Of a stretch of DNA of 64,000 nt, positions 56,001 through 63,495 are shown piece by piece. The stretch covers positions 32,462,998 to 32,526,997 of the forward strand of contig NC_088791.1 in assembly GCF_011386835.1 (NCBI RefSeq), read 5' to 3'. Both the position numbers and the translations under genes were made by a program. The notes beneath the pieces are model-generated. The model searched no databases. It was not told the origin of the DNA and was given only the letters and a program-made list of their open reading frames with translations. Numbering within the stretch: the stretch's first letter is position 1; each line of letters begins with the position of its first letter. This stretch comes from Chrysemys picta bellii (taxonomy: Eukaryota > Chordata > Testudines > Emydidae).

Positions 56001-59000
56001 GGGCCTGATCAGTACTAAAGCAATGAGATTCAGGTCTCATTGGGGCAGAATATTCTGAGTAGGCAGGAAGGTCCTTATTAAGTCTTCCCAGAATCTATTG
56101 ATTAGAAGATGTGCGATAATCAAGTAGCCTGAAGCAGGTAGATGGTATGGACTGACCACTGGTAAGTGAACTCATAAGGAGCTGATGGATAGACCTGACA
56201 TCTTCAAAGACAGGATATAGTCTAAGATGAGAGGTTGTGGACACGAAGGATTCGGACCTGGACCATACGACTGTGAGAAGGAAGTGGAGAGGAGGTCAGT
56301 CCACCCCACCTTTTATTGCCTCGGTTGGAGGCAAAGCGAGCCAGAGCACATGCGTGGAGAGACGGACACTAATTTCAAATTATCTGGCTCTGGGTGCATG
56401 ATGCACATGTGTAATCCCACCATGGAATACAACTGGGACTACCACTCAAAGAAGAATATTGATTTAGGGGGTTAACTGGACTCCTCTGAAACAGTCCATT
56501 TTTGCGTTTGGGAATAAATCCAAATTCAGATGCAGCAGACCCAAAAAGCACACCTGTTCTGAAATGCTGTTGATTACAATAATCATCATCAAAAGTTATC
56601 ACATTACCATAAACTATCTTGTTACAATATTCTCTTCTCCAGAAATTAATCTACACATTCCAGGAAAAACAAACATGTAAGCTAATATGAATGAAATCAC
56701 TTACCCATCATACTTGTATATATTAACTTCAAATAAGTTATCCTTAGCATGGTTAGCATGTTCAGTTACTATGGAGAAAGACAAACACACACTTATTCAC
56801 TCAAGCCTTCCTATTAAGCTAAGTTTCATAAACTTATCAAGTAATATTTCATAAGTTCCATAAACAAAAACAAATTAATGTGGCTGTCAAGCAGAAAACA
56901 AGAGACCAGGTGGGTGAGGGAATATCTTTTATTGGACCAACTTCTGTTGGTGAGAGGTCCAATAAAAGATATTCCCTCATCCACCCTGTCTCTCTAACAT
57001 CCTGAGACCAACACAGCTACAACATTGCATACAAGCAGAAAACAAAACCATTACAATGTCTCGGCTTATCAAAATTTTTCATTTCAATGGATTTTATAAC
57101 AAGGAAACAACTGAGAAATGCATGTACTACACAGGAGGAAAATTCTTTGTTTACAAAACAAAAAATTAAATGTAAATTTAAGTGTCACATACACGTATCT
57201 TTCACTGTGAGTCACTATCATTTAGTAATTATTTCATTAGGGTAAGAACCTATGCAGTTTTAAATGGCAAGTTTTATTTATTTATTTTAAGTGGAAAAAG
57301 CAGGATATCTGTTTTATAAATTAAGAGCTTAAATAGCTTGGATGCATCACTACCTACAAAATGGTCACCAGTGTACTGAAATAAATGGTGCATTGCTACA
57401 TCACCCTCATTTGTGAATTGCAGGGCTATAGCTACGTTAGCTAGAAATCAGTTATTCCATTTCATACGCTTCTTAATGCAGAAAGCAGAGTTCTAAAAAG
57501 ACATTTTCTTAACCTGTAAGGAAGAGTTGCTTTAAAGAATTTCATTTTATATTTAATGAGAGATTGAAGTAGAATATTATTACTCACTAATAACATCAGT
57601 GGAGATGGAAGCTAGACTAAACAATGGAGCCACTTTTTGTTCATAGATCCTCTTCCCTTGCTGTTTTCCTCCATATGGATTAATATATACAAGCAGTTGC
57701 TTTGGTCTAGATTCTGGGGGGAGGAAGCGGGAGAGGAGAGAGAAAACAAACACCCCACATTATTAGGCACTTGAGTATAAAAACAAGCCAATTTTGATAA
57801 ATTTGTTTTTCAATTTTAAGTTATTACATTTAAATACATACTCTTACAAAATATTTCATTAGTGAATAGAGGCAATTTGAATAAAAGATTTTATTAAAAC
57901 TCCTTAGTGTGAGGATTAAGTGAGTTCCTTATTATATGGAAAGAGCAGCAGAACGTTCCTATTACTTTCAGGAAGTTCTGCAGTCACCGTGCCTTTCCAC
58001 TAAATGAAATGACAATGGCATCAGAGCTACCAATAAGATACGAACTAAAGTGGCAACTGGAAAGAGGCATATTATCTTCTTCTTGGCAAACAATAAGCAT
58101 AGCAACTGTATGCATCCTGTGGGTGAGATGAATATAGAAACAGCCCTGTATAGAAGGTATTTCATAAATAGAATTCTAGAAAACAGCTGTTGTAACAGGC
58201 AATTGAATGATCCTTCACGTGATAGAGAAGTGGTAAGTATATTTTGTAAAAGCGTATTCTAAACTGCAGGAAACTGCTCTGAAGATCTGAACTCAATATA
58301 ATCTAAGAATATCTATCATTACTGTCTGAAGTCTGGTTGCATGGACTTCAATTTGACCCCAGAGTCAGTGAAGTCAAGGAACCAAGAACACCTATCACAA
58401 CAGGGCTATTCAACTAGACACCTTAAATGAGAATGCTTTCCACTGCTAGAGGGCCTTAGGCCTTATCTGTGCTTTACTAACATTAATCAATTAAGATTCA
58501 AAGTATCCCTATGGAGGTATTGATTATTATCCCTATTTTAAAAAGGTAAGATTAACTAAAATAGATATTAGTAAACTGTCCAAGCACTAAGTGGAAATCT
58601 GTGATTGAACTGGAAAAAGAATCTAGATCTCATGACAGACCTTCAGCCACATTGTCCCTTTCTAAAACAGTTGGTAACCTAAAGCCAGTTAGTCCAAATT
58701 TTGAAACTCAAGTTGGGATGTTTTTCACAGATTTGTATGTTTCAACAACAAAAACAGGACTGAGTGAAAATGCCAAAATTTGAATCTTGGGGGGTGGGGG
58801 GTGGGGGTGGAGACAAACAAACAAACAAAAACAACACATTTTTGCCAAAAAAAAGTTCACAGAAAATTCCTATATTTTGTCCAGCTTCATCAATCATCAT
58901 CTGCACTGGAACATGGTGAAAAGCACCAGGTTGGCTGAATTAAGTCAACTTTTGACAGGAATGTAAGATGAATACTGAATATATTACCTAGGTCTTTGCA

Positions 59001-62000
59001 AAGAACCAAGGCTATCCATATTATAGTACATGGTTTCATATATAGCCAAATCGGACATTGCATAAACAAGACTTTTTTCCAACACTGACTGTATATTGCA
59101 ACTCATTCACTAGTCCTTGGAATCAGTCCTGCAAACCTAACGTTCAATTCATTCTTCAGCATAACAGAATAGTCTTACAGGCTGTACCAAAGAGATATTT
59201 ATGCAAACACCTTTTTACACAAAAGATATGTCCTGTATGATTATTCAGAGACAGAAGAGAGAAGAGGAAGAAATTGGATTATACTCCTTTTTCTGCATTA
59301 TCATGGTCTACTAAATTTCAGACACTTACACATGAGCATACCCATTGTAACTGGTGGAGTTGCACATACATTGCTGAGGGCACAGTCTAAACACAAAGCT
59401 GCATAAATAATTTTGAGCCCAATCTGCCCTGCAGAGCCTTTATTAATGGTGATATTGCATGAGAAGAAAAGCACCCTGCATGACATTGAGAGCACAGGCT
59501 CACTGTGCAGGCTGACATTACATTTATTTGTATTTTTAAACTGAGTACATTTAATACAGAAATTATTTAGACAAACGAGAAAACCTATAGTGTCATTTTT
59601 ACAAGGACACTAATAAAATTATGATTTCAAATGTGCTTGTCCTCAATCCCAGAAAAGGCACACTAGCTTCTCTCTCAGACACCTATTCCAGAAGTGAAGA
59701 TTTAAAACTCTATAATTCACTCTCTTGGTCCTACCACAAAAAGGGCATTCACAAGTTCATCTTTCTCAATGTCTCTAGCATAGTACGGAATGTCATCTGA
59801 TAAATCAGTATTTTATTAGAGCAGTGTCCAATGGCCCTGATCAAGATTGGGGCCCTGATTTCATGTCTTAGATGCAAAATTTCATCACTGTGTAGATGAG
59901 ACAAGATAGAGGAAGATATGGTCCCTTTCCTGAAGAGCTTATCAGTATGTGTTATACCGGAGAGGAAAACTGCACCTCTTAATTCAATAAGAAAATTTTC
60001 CAGGCAATATCAATCTCACATATTCATATGTACGCCCATAAGCCTTAAGCAAAACTATTGGGCTCAACACTGGGGTAAGTGAAATTCTCTATCCTGTGTT
60101 ATACAGGAGGTCAGGCTAGATGAGCCAATGGTCCCTTCTGACCTCAAAATGGATGAAACCAAAGGGTTCACATATTCAAGCTTCTGGACAGTTCCTTGTA
60201 AGTACCGGAACAACATTAAAACCATTCAACAATAATTCCCTCTTATTTTTAAAGTAGTTTTAAGAAACATTAAGATTCTGAACAAATACCCAAGGGAAGC
60301 AAATTCCCAGTTAAGGTAAACACCTAGGCCTGGTCCACACTAACCCCCCACTTCGGACTAAGGTACGCAAATTCAGCTACGTTAATAATGTAGCTGAATT
60401 TGAAGTACCTTAGTCCGAACTTACCGCGGGTCCAGACGTGGCAGGGAGGCTCCCCCGTTGATGCCGCGTTCTCCTCTCGCCGAGCTGGAGTACCGGCGTC
60501 GACGGCGAGCACTTCTGGGATCGATCCGGGATCGATTTATCGTGTCTAGACCAGACGCGATAAATCGATCCCAGAACATCAATTGCCTGCCGCCAGACCC
60601 GGAGGTAAGTGTAGACGTACCCCTAGTCACAATAAGTGCAGAATTGGAAAACTGAGTGAGGATTGTGTCTCTTTGGTCTCCTCCTTTCATAAGGAATGCA
60701 TACAAAGTACTTCAAAAACAAAGCAATACTGGTATTGTAGGAACGATACAGCCAGCAACTACCAAGCACTCTGAGATAGCTGACATTGGCGTGAGAACTG
60801 TAACTTGTTTTATTGGAAGAAACATTAACAAAGTTATCAGATGTTTGTTCCCAGTGCTTAAGACTCTGGGAAGTTTACTATTACTAAATAGTTATACTGG
60901 GCTTGTAGTTAGAGGCCCATCATTCTAGGTGCTTTACAAACACATAGATCTGGTCTACACTAGGAAATTAGGTTGGTATAGCTACGCTGGTCAGGGGTGT
61001 GAAAAATCCACACCCACGAGCGATGCAATAAACTGACCTAACCCCTCCCTTTCTGCATACAGCACTAGGTCAACAGGAGAATTTTCCCATAAACCTAGCT
61101 ACTGTCTCTCAGGCAAGTGGATTAGCTACACCAACGGAAAAAACCCTCCTGTCAGCATAGGAAGTGTCTTCAGTGAAGCTGCAACACTGCAGCATTTTAA
61201 GCATAGATAGCCCATAGTCCATGCTCCAAAGGGTTTTCAATCAAATACAAGTGATATGTGAAGGTGGGAGTGGGGGAAGAAGAGCTTAAGCAGCAGTGTG
61301 TTTTTGAATCTAATGAAGTTTCGGGAGGTGCAGGAGATACTATGGATGGAATGGCTATTTTGTAGTAGCATCACCCCTGGCTAACATACAAATGTTTATG
61401 CAGTGGTCAGGGATTCCTTGTCAGCATGAATATATGCAAAAACTCACACCACTCCAAACCTTCTACCTCTCTTGAAGAAGTAGGCTAGGGCACAGTTGAG
61501 AGTCCCAGGAATGACTAATGGGCAGTTCCCATTTCATGTGACCCATAGTGCTGAAGGGACAGCCCCATCTTGCAGCTGTTTCAACACTCCATACAGATAT
61601 CCCTTTAGATCTCAGGACATCTGAGAAATCTGAAAGCAACACCCTCTGTTCACTCAGCAGAAAACCCCTCTCATCCATTCAAGTCACAATACTATAAAAA
61701 GTCTGCAGGCCCCACATTCTCCAGTGCTTTACACAGTCATTTACACTTGGACAAATAAATAAGAACCCTACTATTCTGATCTGTTAGGGTTTGACATTCA
61801 CTTTCCATAGGTATTAATGGCTACGCTGCCTTGCACCTTGTAACAGTGTAGAATCAGATACTTGCTAGTTCAAATGCAGCACACCTCCTACCCCTCAACT
61901 GCTCTCCCTTAGGAGGGCATGAGCTAGGTTTAAGGGCTTGAGTTAGCCACTTTAATAGAAACTTAACTAAACTGCTGTAGGTGCCATGAAAATAATGTTG

Positions 62001-63495
62001 TGTATTTCAGTAATTTAGTCAAACAACTTACTCTGTAACTCAAGTAATTCTTTAAGTGCCTGTATCCACTGGTTACACAGTTGCTCATCAACGCACCAAA
62101 ATGTTACTTCACTGCACCGCCAGCGGTGTTTTTGTGCTCTTTTCACGTAATATACTATATATATAAAAAACAAAAGAAAAACATTTATACATTCTATATT
62201 TATTGCAACAAGTCTGAAATGTACTTAATTGTGGGTTGAAGCCCTAGTTTTAAAGATCTGTGCAACATATTTAAAAGACAACATATTAATGGACCAAAAG
62301 ACACTACTACCCCTTTCTAGAATGTTTCCATTTCTCATAATTCCAATAGGAAAACTTTGTGTGTGTATTTGTAAGAGGAAAACAAAGTATTTTTCATGAT
62401 TTAAAAACAGTAATTCCCCTCCCCCACACACACACATTTTAGCTTACAGTAACTGCTCAAATTTGAAAATTATTTTTAAAAAAATACTTCTCAGCATGCC
62501 CAGAGGAAGGGACAGTGGGTTATTACACGGTTGCTTACACAAAACACAAGAGTCACAGCATTCATATGTGCCTGAATTTCTTTTGTTTCAAAAAATTATA
62601 TACCATATAAAGTTTGCAAAGTTCATGTCAGAAAGAACTCCCAGGCCTCAGTACCACCTTTTAAAATCACATCAGTTTGCAGGAAGCTGAAAGGAATAGG
62701 GTGAATCTGAAAGCCATTTTCAGTCTCTTGAGAAGCATTTGTGTGGGTGGAAGAGAACACCAAAATATTTCAATTTTTCCCAGTTTTAACAATGACACAC
62801 ACATCATTACAGACTATTTTCTCACATTTAGTCCTTCTATAAAGCCTTGGACAAGTACAGTGAAGTCCCCTTTCCAGGGTTAGCAGTACAGAGGGTTGGC
62901 ATTATATCACTAAGCAGGTTAGAGTACCACTGTACCTCACTTGATTGTACAGTTGAAGTGCTTACATAAAAGAAAGCCTTCACACTTTGTGTGAAAAAAA
63001 GATCTTTCACGAACTTTTCAGTCTGTTCATTAATAATGATCGGCGTTTTCGTGAGAACTCTTTCACAGCATCTCTTATTTGATTCTCTAGTGGAGTAATA
63101 CAGAATTTATGATGCCACAATATTTACTTAGCAACAGCGAGATGTAGTAAGCAAGAGTCATGACTTCATTGTGGGACCAAAGAGAAGGAGATGAGCCATG
63201 AAGGAAAGATTTTATTAAAACATCTTTAACAATAATAAAAAGCCAGGCACTTGACCAATAGTTTTGTTTATAAAAAACTCTTTGTACAGCTCCTAGATTC
63301 AAGTCCCCCTTAAATTAACCTACAGATTACTACAGTTAAGCAATTACTGCAGCATTCTGAATATAGGAGTGATTTCCCTACCTGTGAAAGCATGCGGCTT
63401 TGCCATTTTTTGCCATTTTCCACTACTACATTGCTTCTCGTCAATTTCAGTTTCTTCTACAGCAATAATCTCAGAGGCGGGCACAAAACAATTTC
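15019..63495 (-). CDS. CERK: Ceramide kinase gene, exons 2-13 (exon 1 outside window)
   Basis: Ceramide kinase transfers phosphate from ATP to ceramide, giving ceramide-1-phosphate, at Golgi and plasma membranes. Seen: twelve exons joined in frame, 1499 coding bases, 498 residues before a TAG stop at 15019-15021. Segments in order are the C-terminal part of the PH domain (exons 2-3), the diacylglycerol-kinase-type catalytic domain with INPYGGK (exon 4) and [12 protein letters not shown] (exon 6), the CxxxCxxC motif (CRTGCYIC, across exons 9/10) reported as needed for CERK activity, and the HLADGSIDL region (exon 11). Every junction is GT-AG and phase is continuous. Human CERK is 537 residues with a roughly 45-residue exon 1, so little is missing. 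The paralogue CERKL is excluded by the close match along the whole length to CERK as I remember it. The assignment is from recognition, not a database search. Confidence 0.97.
15362..15415 (-). repeat. CR1 3' tail fragment
   Basis: Plus-strand TTCATAGATTCCCAAGGCCA then AAAGAAGCCACTGTGATTAT is the reverse complement of a CR1 3' untranslated end (compare 4213-4265). Confidence 0.65.
16177..17060 (-). mobile_element. CR1 LINE 3' fragment
   Basis: The 3' end is at about 16177, with ATTCTTATG-type terminal repeats on the minus strand. The reverse-transcriptase C-terminal frame (17060 to about 16666) contains [36 protein letters not shown] and [20 protein letters not shown], then continues through a frame change. 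It is a different CR1 subfamily from the 4213-5932 copy, judged by the tail sequence and protein, and is older. Confidence 0.88.
17414..17622 (-). CDS. CERK: CERK exon 12
   Basis: 209 bases; acceptor TTTGTAG, donor GTGAGT. Encodes [20 protein letters not shown], a short acidic linker, then [20 protein letters not shown] and on to STIEVR. The cysteine-rich stretch is conserved in CERK. Confidence 0.96.
17623..20023 (-). other. CERK: CERK intron 11
   Basis: 2401 bases. No repeat or gene recognised. Confidence 0.8.
20024..20235 (-). CDS. CERK: CERK exon 11
   Basis: 212 bases; acceptor GTTTCAG, donor GTATGT; ends in phase 0. Encodes a short acidic start, then [40 protein letters not shown] and on to RHTNQDDQ. 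The HLADG..DL segment is strongly conserved in this lipid-kinase family. Confidence 0.96.
20747..20795. repeat. (TG)n microsatellite
   Basis: About 24 TG dinucleotides with one TA interruption. About 115 bases away is an A-rich tract with single G interruptions (20600-20631). Confidence 0.95.
23210..23503 (+). mobile_element. Harbinger-type MITE, copy 1
   Basis: 294 bases, GGGCTGGTCTACACT at one end and GATGTACCC at the other, flanked by TTA on both sides (23207-23209, 23504-23506). Contains two internal hairpins: arms around GATCGATCTAAGATACG with GTATCTTGGATCGAA, and GGGGATCGATATATCACGTC with its complement. It is much richer in GC and CpG than its surroundings. The 3 bp flank fits PIF/Harbinger. 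No coding sequence. Confidence 0.8.
24600..24670 (-). CDS. CERK: CERK exon 10
   Basis: 71 bases; acceptor TTTTTCAG, donor GTAACA. Encodes [20 protein letters not shown] plus EHN. Its length is not a multiple of three, so skipping would shift the frame. It carries the second and third cysteines of CxxxCxxC and a region that varies between species. Oppositely oriented MITEs lie 1.1 kb downstream and 1.3 kb upstream. Confidence 0.93.
24671..26686 (-). other. CERK: CERK intron 9
   Basis: 2016 bases. Holds MITE copy 2 (26015-26314) and an AATAAATAAATAAATG run near 26540; otherwise unremarkable. Confidence 0.9.
26015..26314 (-). mobile_element. Harbinger-type MITE, copy 2 (inverted)
   Basis: 300 bases, the reverse complement of the family at 23210-23503 and highly similar to it along the full length by eye. 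Flanked by TAA (26012-26014) and TTA (26315-26317), which matches a 3 bp TWA target with one change. Both internal hairpins are present. Confidence 0.8.
26687..26792 (-). CDS. CERK: CERK exon 9
   Basis: 106 bases; acceptor TTTTAAAAG, donor GTAGGT. Encodes [20 protein letters not shown] to DKKRCRT plus two bases of a glycine codon. The first cysteine of the CxxxCxxC motif is here. Confidence 0.95.
27019..27112. repeat. 47 bp tandem duplication
   Basis: Two adjacent units (27019-27065 and 27066-27112), each starting ACTTCCCAGGA and ending AAAGAA(C/T)GGAG, with only a few differences. Confidence 0.9.
28282..28521 (-). pseudogene. DIRS tyrosine recombinase C-terminus, copy A
   Basis: Frame contains [20 protein letters not shown], then [20 protein letters not shown]. 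This corresponds to the C-terminal recombinase box (RAHS..., then the H and catalytic Y region, HMFATHYAL). The N-terminal half lies across the solo LTR at 30225-30425 ([20 protein letters not shown]). Confidence 0.65.
28846..30001 (+). mobile_element. Solo LTR of an endogenous retrovirus-like element
   Basis: 1156 bases beginning TGTGAAACTATG and ending CTGTCACA, so TG...CA. It is flanked by GGCGT (28841-28845) and GGCGC (30002-30006), a 5 bp target duplication with one difference. A T/A-rich CTTATAATCACTTAAAATCT region followed by ATTAAAAACTTG is a weakened polyadenylation-type region. No internal gag, pol or env is present, so it is a recombination product. I recall this LTR type as abundant in turtles; class (ERV or Gypsy) is not determined. 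Confidence 0.7.
30450..31000 (-). pseudogene. DIRS RNase H remnant, copy A
   Basis: Minus-strand pieces in shifted frames: a reverse-transcriptase/RNase H linker ([20 protein letters not shown]), [32 protein letters not shown], and [20 protein letters not shown] followed by [19 protein letters not shown] and [10 protein letters not shown]. These match the order of motifs in DIRS RNase H. Several frame changes make it non-functional. Confidence 0.7.
31937..32089 (-). CDS. CERK: CERK exon 8
   Basis: 153 bases; acceptor TTAACAG, donor GTAACT. Encodes [20 protein letters not shown] then [20 protein letters not shown] and [10 protein letters not shown], the second half of the catalytic domain. 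Phase 1 at both ends. Confidence 0.96.
32090..33074 (-). other. CERK: CERK intron 7
   Basis: 985 bases, AT-rich, nothing recognised. Confidence 0.85.
33075..33149 (-). CDS. CERK: CERK exon 7
   Basis: 75 bases; acceptor TTTTACAG. Encodes [20 protein letters not shown] then HIIVG. Two overlapping GTAGGT/GTATT donors lie four bases apart; only the first (after 33075) keeps frame with exon 8, so it is chosen. Confidence 0.95.
33682..33890 (+). mobile_element. MITE, turtle family 2
   Basis: Starts AAGGCCTGATCTATACTACA followed by GAGTTAGGTCGACGTAAGGC and contains inverted segments (AAGGCAGCTTACCTTGACCT). The terminal motif resembles the CTGGTCTACAC ends of the other MITEs here. It matches a turtle MITE as I remember it; the right end is decayed or truncated. 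Confidence 0.6.
34276..35400 (+). mobile_element. LTR-like remnant
   Basis: Starts near TGTGATAAACCCAACACACT and carries a polyadenylation-type segment (TTTATTCTTAAATAAACC at about 35053-35070), then a tail ending near AACCATTACA. A 15-base G run sits at 34905-34919. No coding sequence and no clear target duplication, so boundaries and class are uncertain. Confidence 0.4.
37800..38560 (+). mobile_element. LTR-like remnant
   Basis: Contains AATTAATAAATCTTTAGTTA, then GACTGGTCCTTTGGAACTGG and AGTCCAGTTTGCCTGGGTG in a layout I recall from a common turtle retroelement LTR and its downstream sequence. A 12-base G run lies at 37957-37968. Ends not defined. Confidence 0.35.
42725..42901 (+). mobile_element. 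Turtle tRNA-derived SINE (Cry-type), copy 2
   Basis: Complete-looking copy: A box in GGGATAGCTCAGTGGTTTGA, B box in GTGAGTTCAATCC, body GGATCTGGGGCATAAATCAG, tail TCCTTTCCAGTTCTATGAGA ending TAGGTATATC. The tail resembles the CR1 3' end seen at 4213. Confidence 0.88.
44411..44556 (-). CDS. CERK: CERK exon 6, catalytic GGDGM motif
   Basis: 146 bases; acceptor CTGGCAG, donor GTAAGA. Encodes [20 protein letters not shown], then a variable loop and RIGIIPAG. The GGDG motif carries the conserved aspartate of lipid kinases of this family. Confidence 0.97.
48278..48566. repeat. Perfect 40 bp inverted repeat bounding the DIRS B 3' end
   Basis: Arms 48278-48317 and 48527-48566 are exact reverse complements over 40 bases (arm begins TTACTGTAACTGTGGTTCTT). 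The right arm is the first half of the internal complementary region; the second half (48567-48620, TTCTTCAAGTAGATGCAGAT) complements the far right end at about 54210-54240. Confidence 0.9.
48780..49600 (-). pseudogene. DIRS tyrosine recombinase remnant, copy B
   Basis: Minus-strand pieces: the N-terminal SAM-like region ([34 protein letters not shown]), the box I arginine region ([18 protein letters not shown]) with [15 protein letters not shown], and the box II region ([30 protein letters not shown]). Order and content match DIRS recombinases. Frame changes and a lost leader make it non-functional. Confidence 0.75.
50208..50561 (-). pseudogene. DIRS RNase H remnant, copy B
   Basis: Frame includes [20 protein letters not shown], then [20 protein letters not shown] and [15 protein letters not shown]. 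The metal-binding E of LHINMLEL and D of LTDNTT are both visible. It begins about 90 bases after the Gag segment, so the reverse transcriptase has been deleted. Confidence 0.75.
50653..51192 (-). pseudogene. DIRS Gag-like domain, copy B
   Basis: 180-codon open frame with [60 protein letters not shown] and [20 protein letters not shown], then [13 protein letters not shown]. This is the conserved Gag C-terminal domain of vertebrate DIRS-1-like elements as I recall it. Upstream Gag sequence continues in other frames to about 51900. Confidence 0.75.
51920..52010 (-). repeat. Fragment of a turtle repeat with GTGGGTGCTCAGCAC motif
   Basis: ATGGGTGCTCCGGGGCTCAA, then GCACCCACAG and ATAGTGGGTGCTCAGCACAC. 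I recall this motif from an abundant turtle repeat. Only a fragment is present, at the junction between DIRS B and the CR1 insertion. Confidence 0.35.
52140..52535 (+). mobile_element. CR1 LINE reverse-transcriptase fragment
   Basis: Plus-strand frame with [40 protein letters not shown] and the catalytic FADD, then PNYTYKM and ERDLGVI in another frame. Same CR1 subfamily as 16177-17060. Truncated at both ends and inserted in the Gag region of DIRS copy B. Confidence 0.8.
52539..52581. repeat. Perfect 17 bp inverted repeat
   Basis: Arms 52539-52555 (TTTGCAGTACTCTGGAA) and 52565-52581 (its exact complement) with a 9-base loop. It sits where CR1 homology ends and hAT-like sequence begins. Confidence 0.85.
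52600..52808 (+). pseudogene. hAT transposase C-terminal fragment
   Basis: Open frame with [40 protein letters not shown] and [18 protein letters not shown]. The pattern (S.L...M.Q.RL..LAVLNVH.D.....V..FA..KAR) resembles the C-terminal dimerisation region of hAT transposases and their host relatives. The upstream catalytic part is absent. Flanking sequence to about 53010 may belong to the same copy. Confidence 0.45.
53012..53042. repeat. (CA)n microsatellite
   Basis: Uninterrupted ACACAC run of about 30 bases followed by CCCCTC. Confidence 0.95.
53080..53895 (-). pseudogene. DIRS Gag N-terminal remnant, copy B
   Basis: Minus-strand frame [20 protein letters not shown] followed by serine/proline-rich segments in shifted frames. 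The CxxC-like start and the [12 protein letters not shown] stretch match DIRS Gag N-termini. A short tandem duplication (53859-53893 and 53894-53925) lies just upstream of it. Confidence 0.55.
54566..55092 (+). mobile_element. GC-rich non-autonomous element, hAT-like ends
   Basis: Starts CAGTGTTCCCTCTAAG and ends near TAGAGGGAATTTAGG, imperfect inverted ends of hAT style (CAGTG...). Near its left end is a hairpin (GTGCACCAATATGGAGGTGA against TCACTTCATATTGGTGCAC, 54617-54666). The centre is a G-rich, then C-rich block with simple reiterated phrases (GGGCTCTGGGGTGGGG). I recall it as a turtle family. No 8 bp target duplication is evident, so the class is tentative. Confidence 0.5.
55505..56457 (-). 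mobile_element. DIRS copy C, short non-coding derivative
   Basis: About 950 bases with the same ends as copy A: left TTACCTGTAACTGGAGGTTC..CATTCCACTG and right, reverse-complemented, CTTCTTTGAGTGGTAGTCCC..GTATTCCATG. The internal complementary region is present (55780-55860: complement of left end, then TTCTTCTCTGAGTGATGGCC). Only a trace of recombinase sequence lies between. It has no recognisable Gag, reverse transcriptase or RNase H. Confidence 0.7.
56705..56768 (-). CDS. CERK: CERK exon 5
   Basis: 64 bases; acceptor CATAG, donor GTAAGT. Encodes TEHANHAK to NIYKYDG. The split glycine codon at its end is completed by the first base of exon 6, which fixes the junction. Separated from exon 6 by the largest intron here (12.1 kb). 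Confidence 0.95.
56769..57587 (-). other. CERK: CERK intron 4
   Basis: 819 bases. Holds the foldback repeat at 56901-56993; otherwise nothing recognised. Confidence 0.9.
56901..56993. repeat. Foldback repeat, 38 bp arms
   Basis: Arms 56901-56938 and 56956-56993 pair over 38 bases with a few mismatches; loop of 17 bases. The core AATATCTTTTATTGGACC is part of a dispersed reptile repeat, also seen as a fragment near 11359. Transcribed as part of the CERK pre-mRNA it would form a stable hairpin 60 bp below... the exon 5 acceptor side (132 bases from exon 5). Confidence 0.85.
57588..57713 (-). CDS. CERK: CERK exon 4, start of kinase domain
   Basis: 126 bases; acceptor CCCCAG, donor GTGAGT. Encodes [20 protein letters not shown] and on to [11 protein letters not shown]. 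The glycine-rich INPYGGK stretch is the first conserved motif of the diacylglycerol-kinase catalytic fold and contributes to the nucleotide site. Confidence 0.96.
60076..60160 (+). repeat. CR1 3' tail fragment
   Basis: TCAGGCTAGATGAGCCAATG followed by GTCCCTTCTGACCTCAAAAT, a CR1 3' untranslated end in plus orientation (compare the complement at 4213-4265). Confidence 0.75.
60327..60622 (+). mobile_element. Harbinger-type MITE, copy 3 (diverged subfamily)
   Basis: 296 bases, GGCCTGGTCCACACT to GTAGACGTACCC, flanked by an exact CTA target duplication (60324-60326, 60623-60625). The same two-hairpin plan as copies 1 and 2, but the first hairpin has different sequence: CGGACTAAGGTACGCAAATT pairs with its near-complement across GTTAATAAT. 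CpG-rich against AT-rich surroundings. Confidence 0.8.
60952..61195 (+). mobile_element. MITE, turtle family 3 (truncated)
   Basis: Starts TCTGGTCTACACTAGGAAAT, contains a hairpin (GGGGTGTGAAAAATCCACAC) and repeated GGTATAGCTACGC / AGCTACACCAACG motifs. Matches a turtle MITE as I remember it. The right end, expected to carry an inverted GTCTACAC copy, is missing. Confidence 0.6.
62032..62154 (-). CDS. CERK: CERK exon 3
   Basis: 123 bases; donor GTAAGT; the acceptor is the AT-rich TATATATATAG, with almost no pyrimidine tract. Encodes [20 protein letters not shown] to LKELLELQ, the end of the PH domain and the linker to the kinase domain. Phase 1 at both ends. Confidence 0.95.
62155..63381 (-). 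other. CERK: CERK intron 2
   Basis: 1227 bases, AT-rich, nothing recognised. Confidence 0.85.
63382..63495 (-). CDS. CERK: CERK exon 2
   Basis: 114 bases; acceptor TACAG, donor GTAGGG; starts after one base of a split codon and ends with one. Encodes [18 protein letters not shown] to KPHAFT, the core of the PH domain, which in CERK directs membrane and phosphoinositide binding. About 505 bases of intron 1 lie to its right; exon 1 is not in the window. Confidence 0.95.

Larger units (their letters stand above)
44557..56704 (-). other. CERK: CERK intron 5
   Basis: 12.1 kb, the largest intron here. 44557-48270 shows no recognised element. Then DIRS copy B with insertions (48275-54240), a GC-rich hAT-like element (54566-55092) and DIRS copy C (55505-56457). 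Confidence 0.9.
57714..62031 (-). other. CERK: CERK intron 3
   Basis: 4318 bases. Holds a CR1 tail (60076-60160), MITE copy 3 (60327-60622) and a second MITE (60952-61195). 57714-60070 shows only a G-rich/AAAC simple tract near 58793-58830. Confidence 0.9.
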
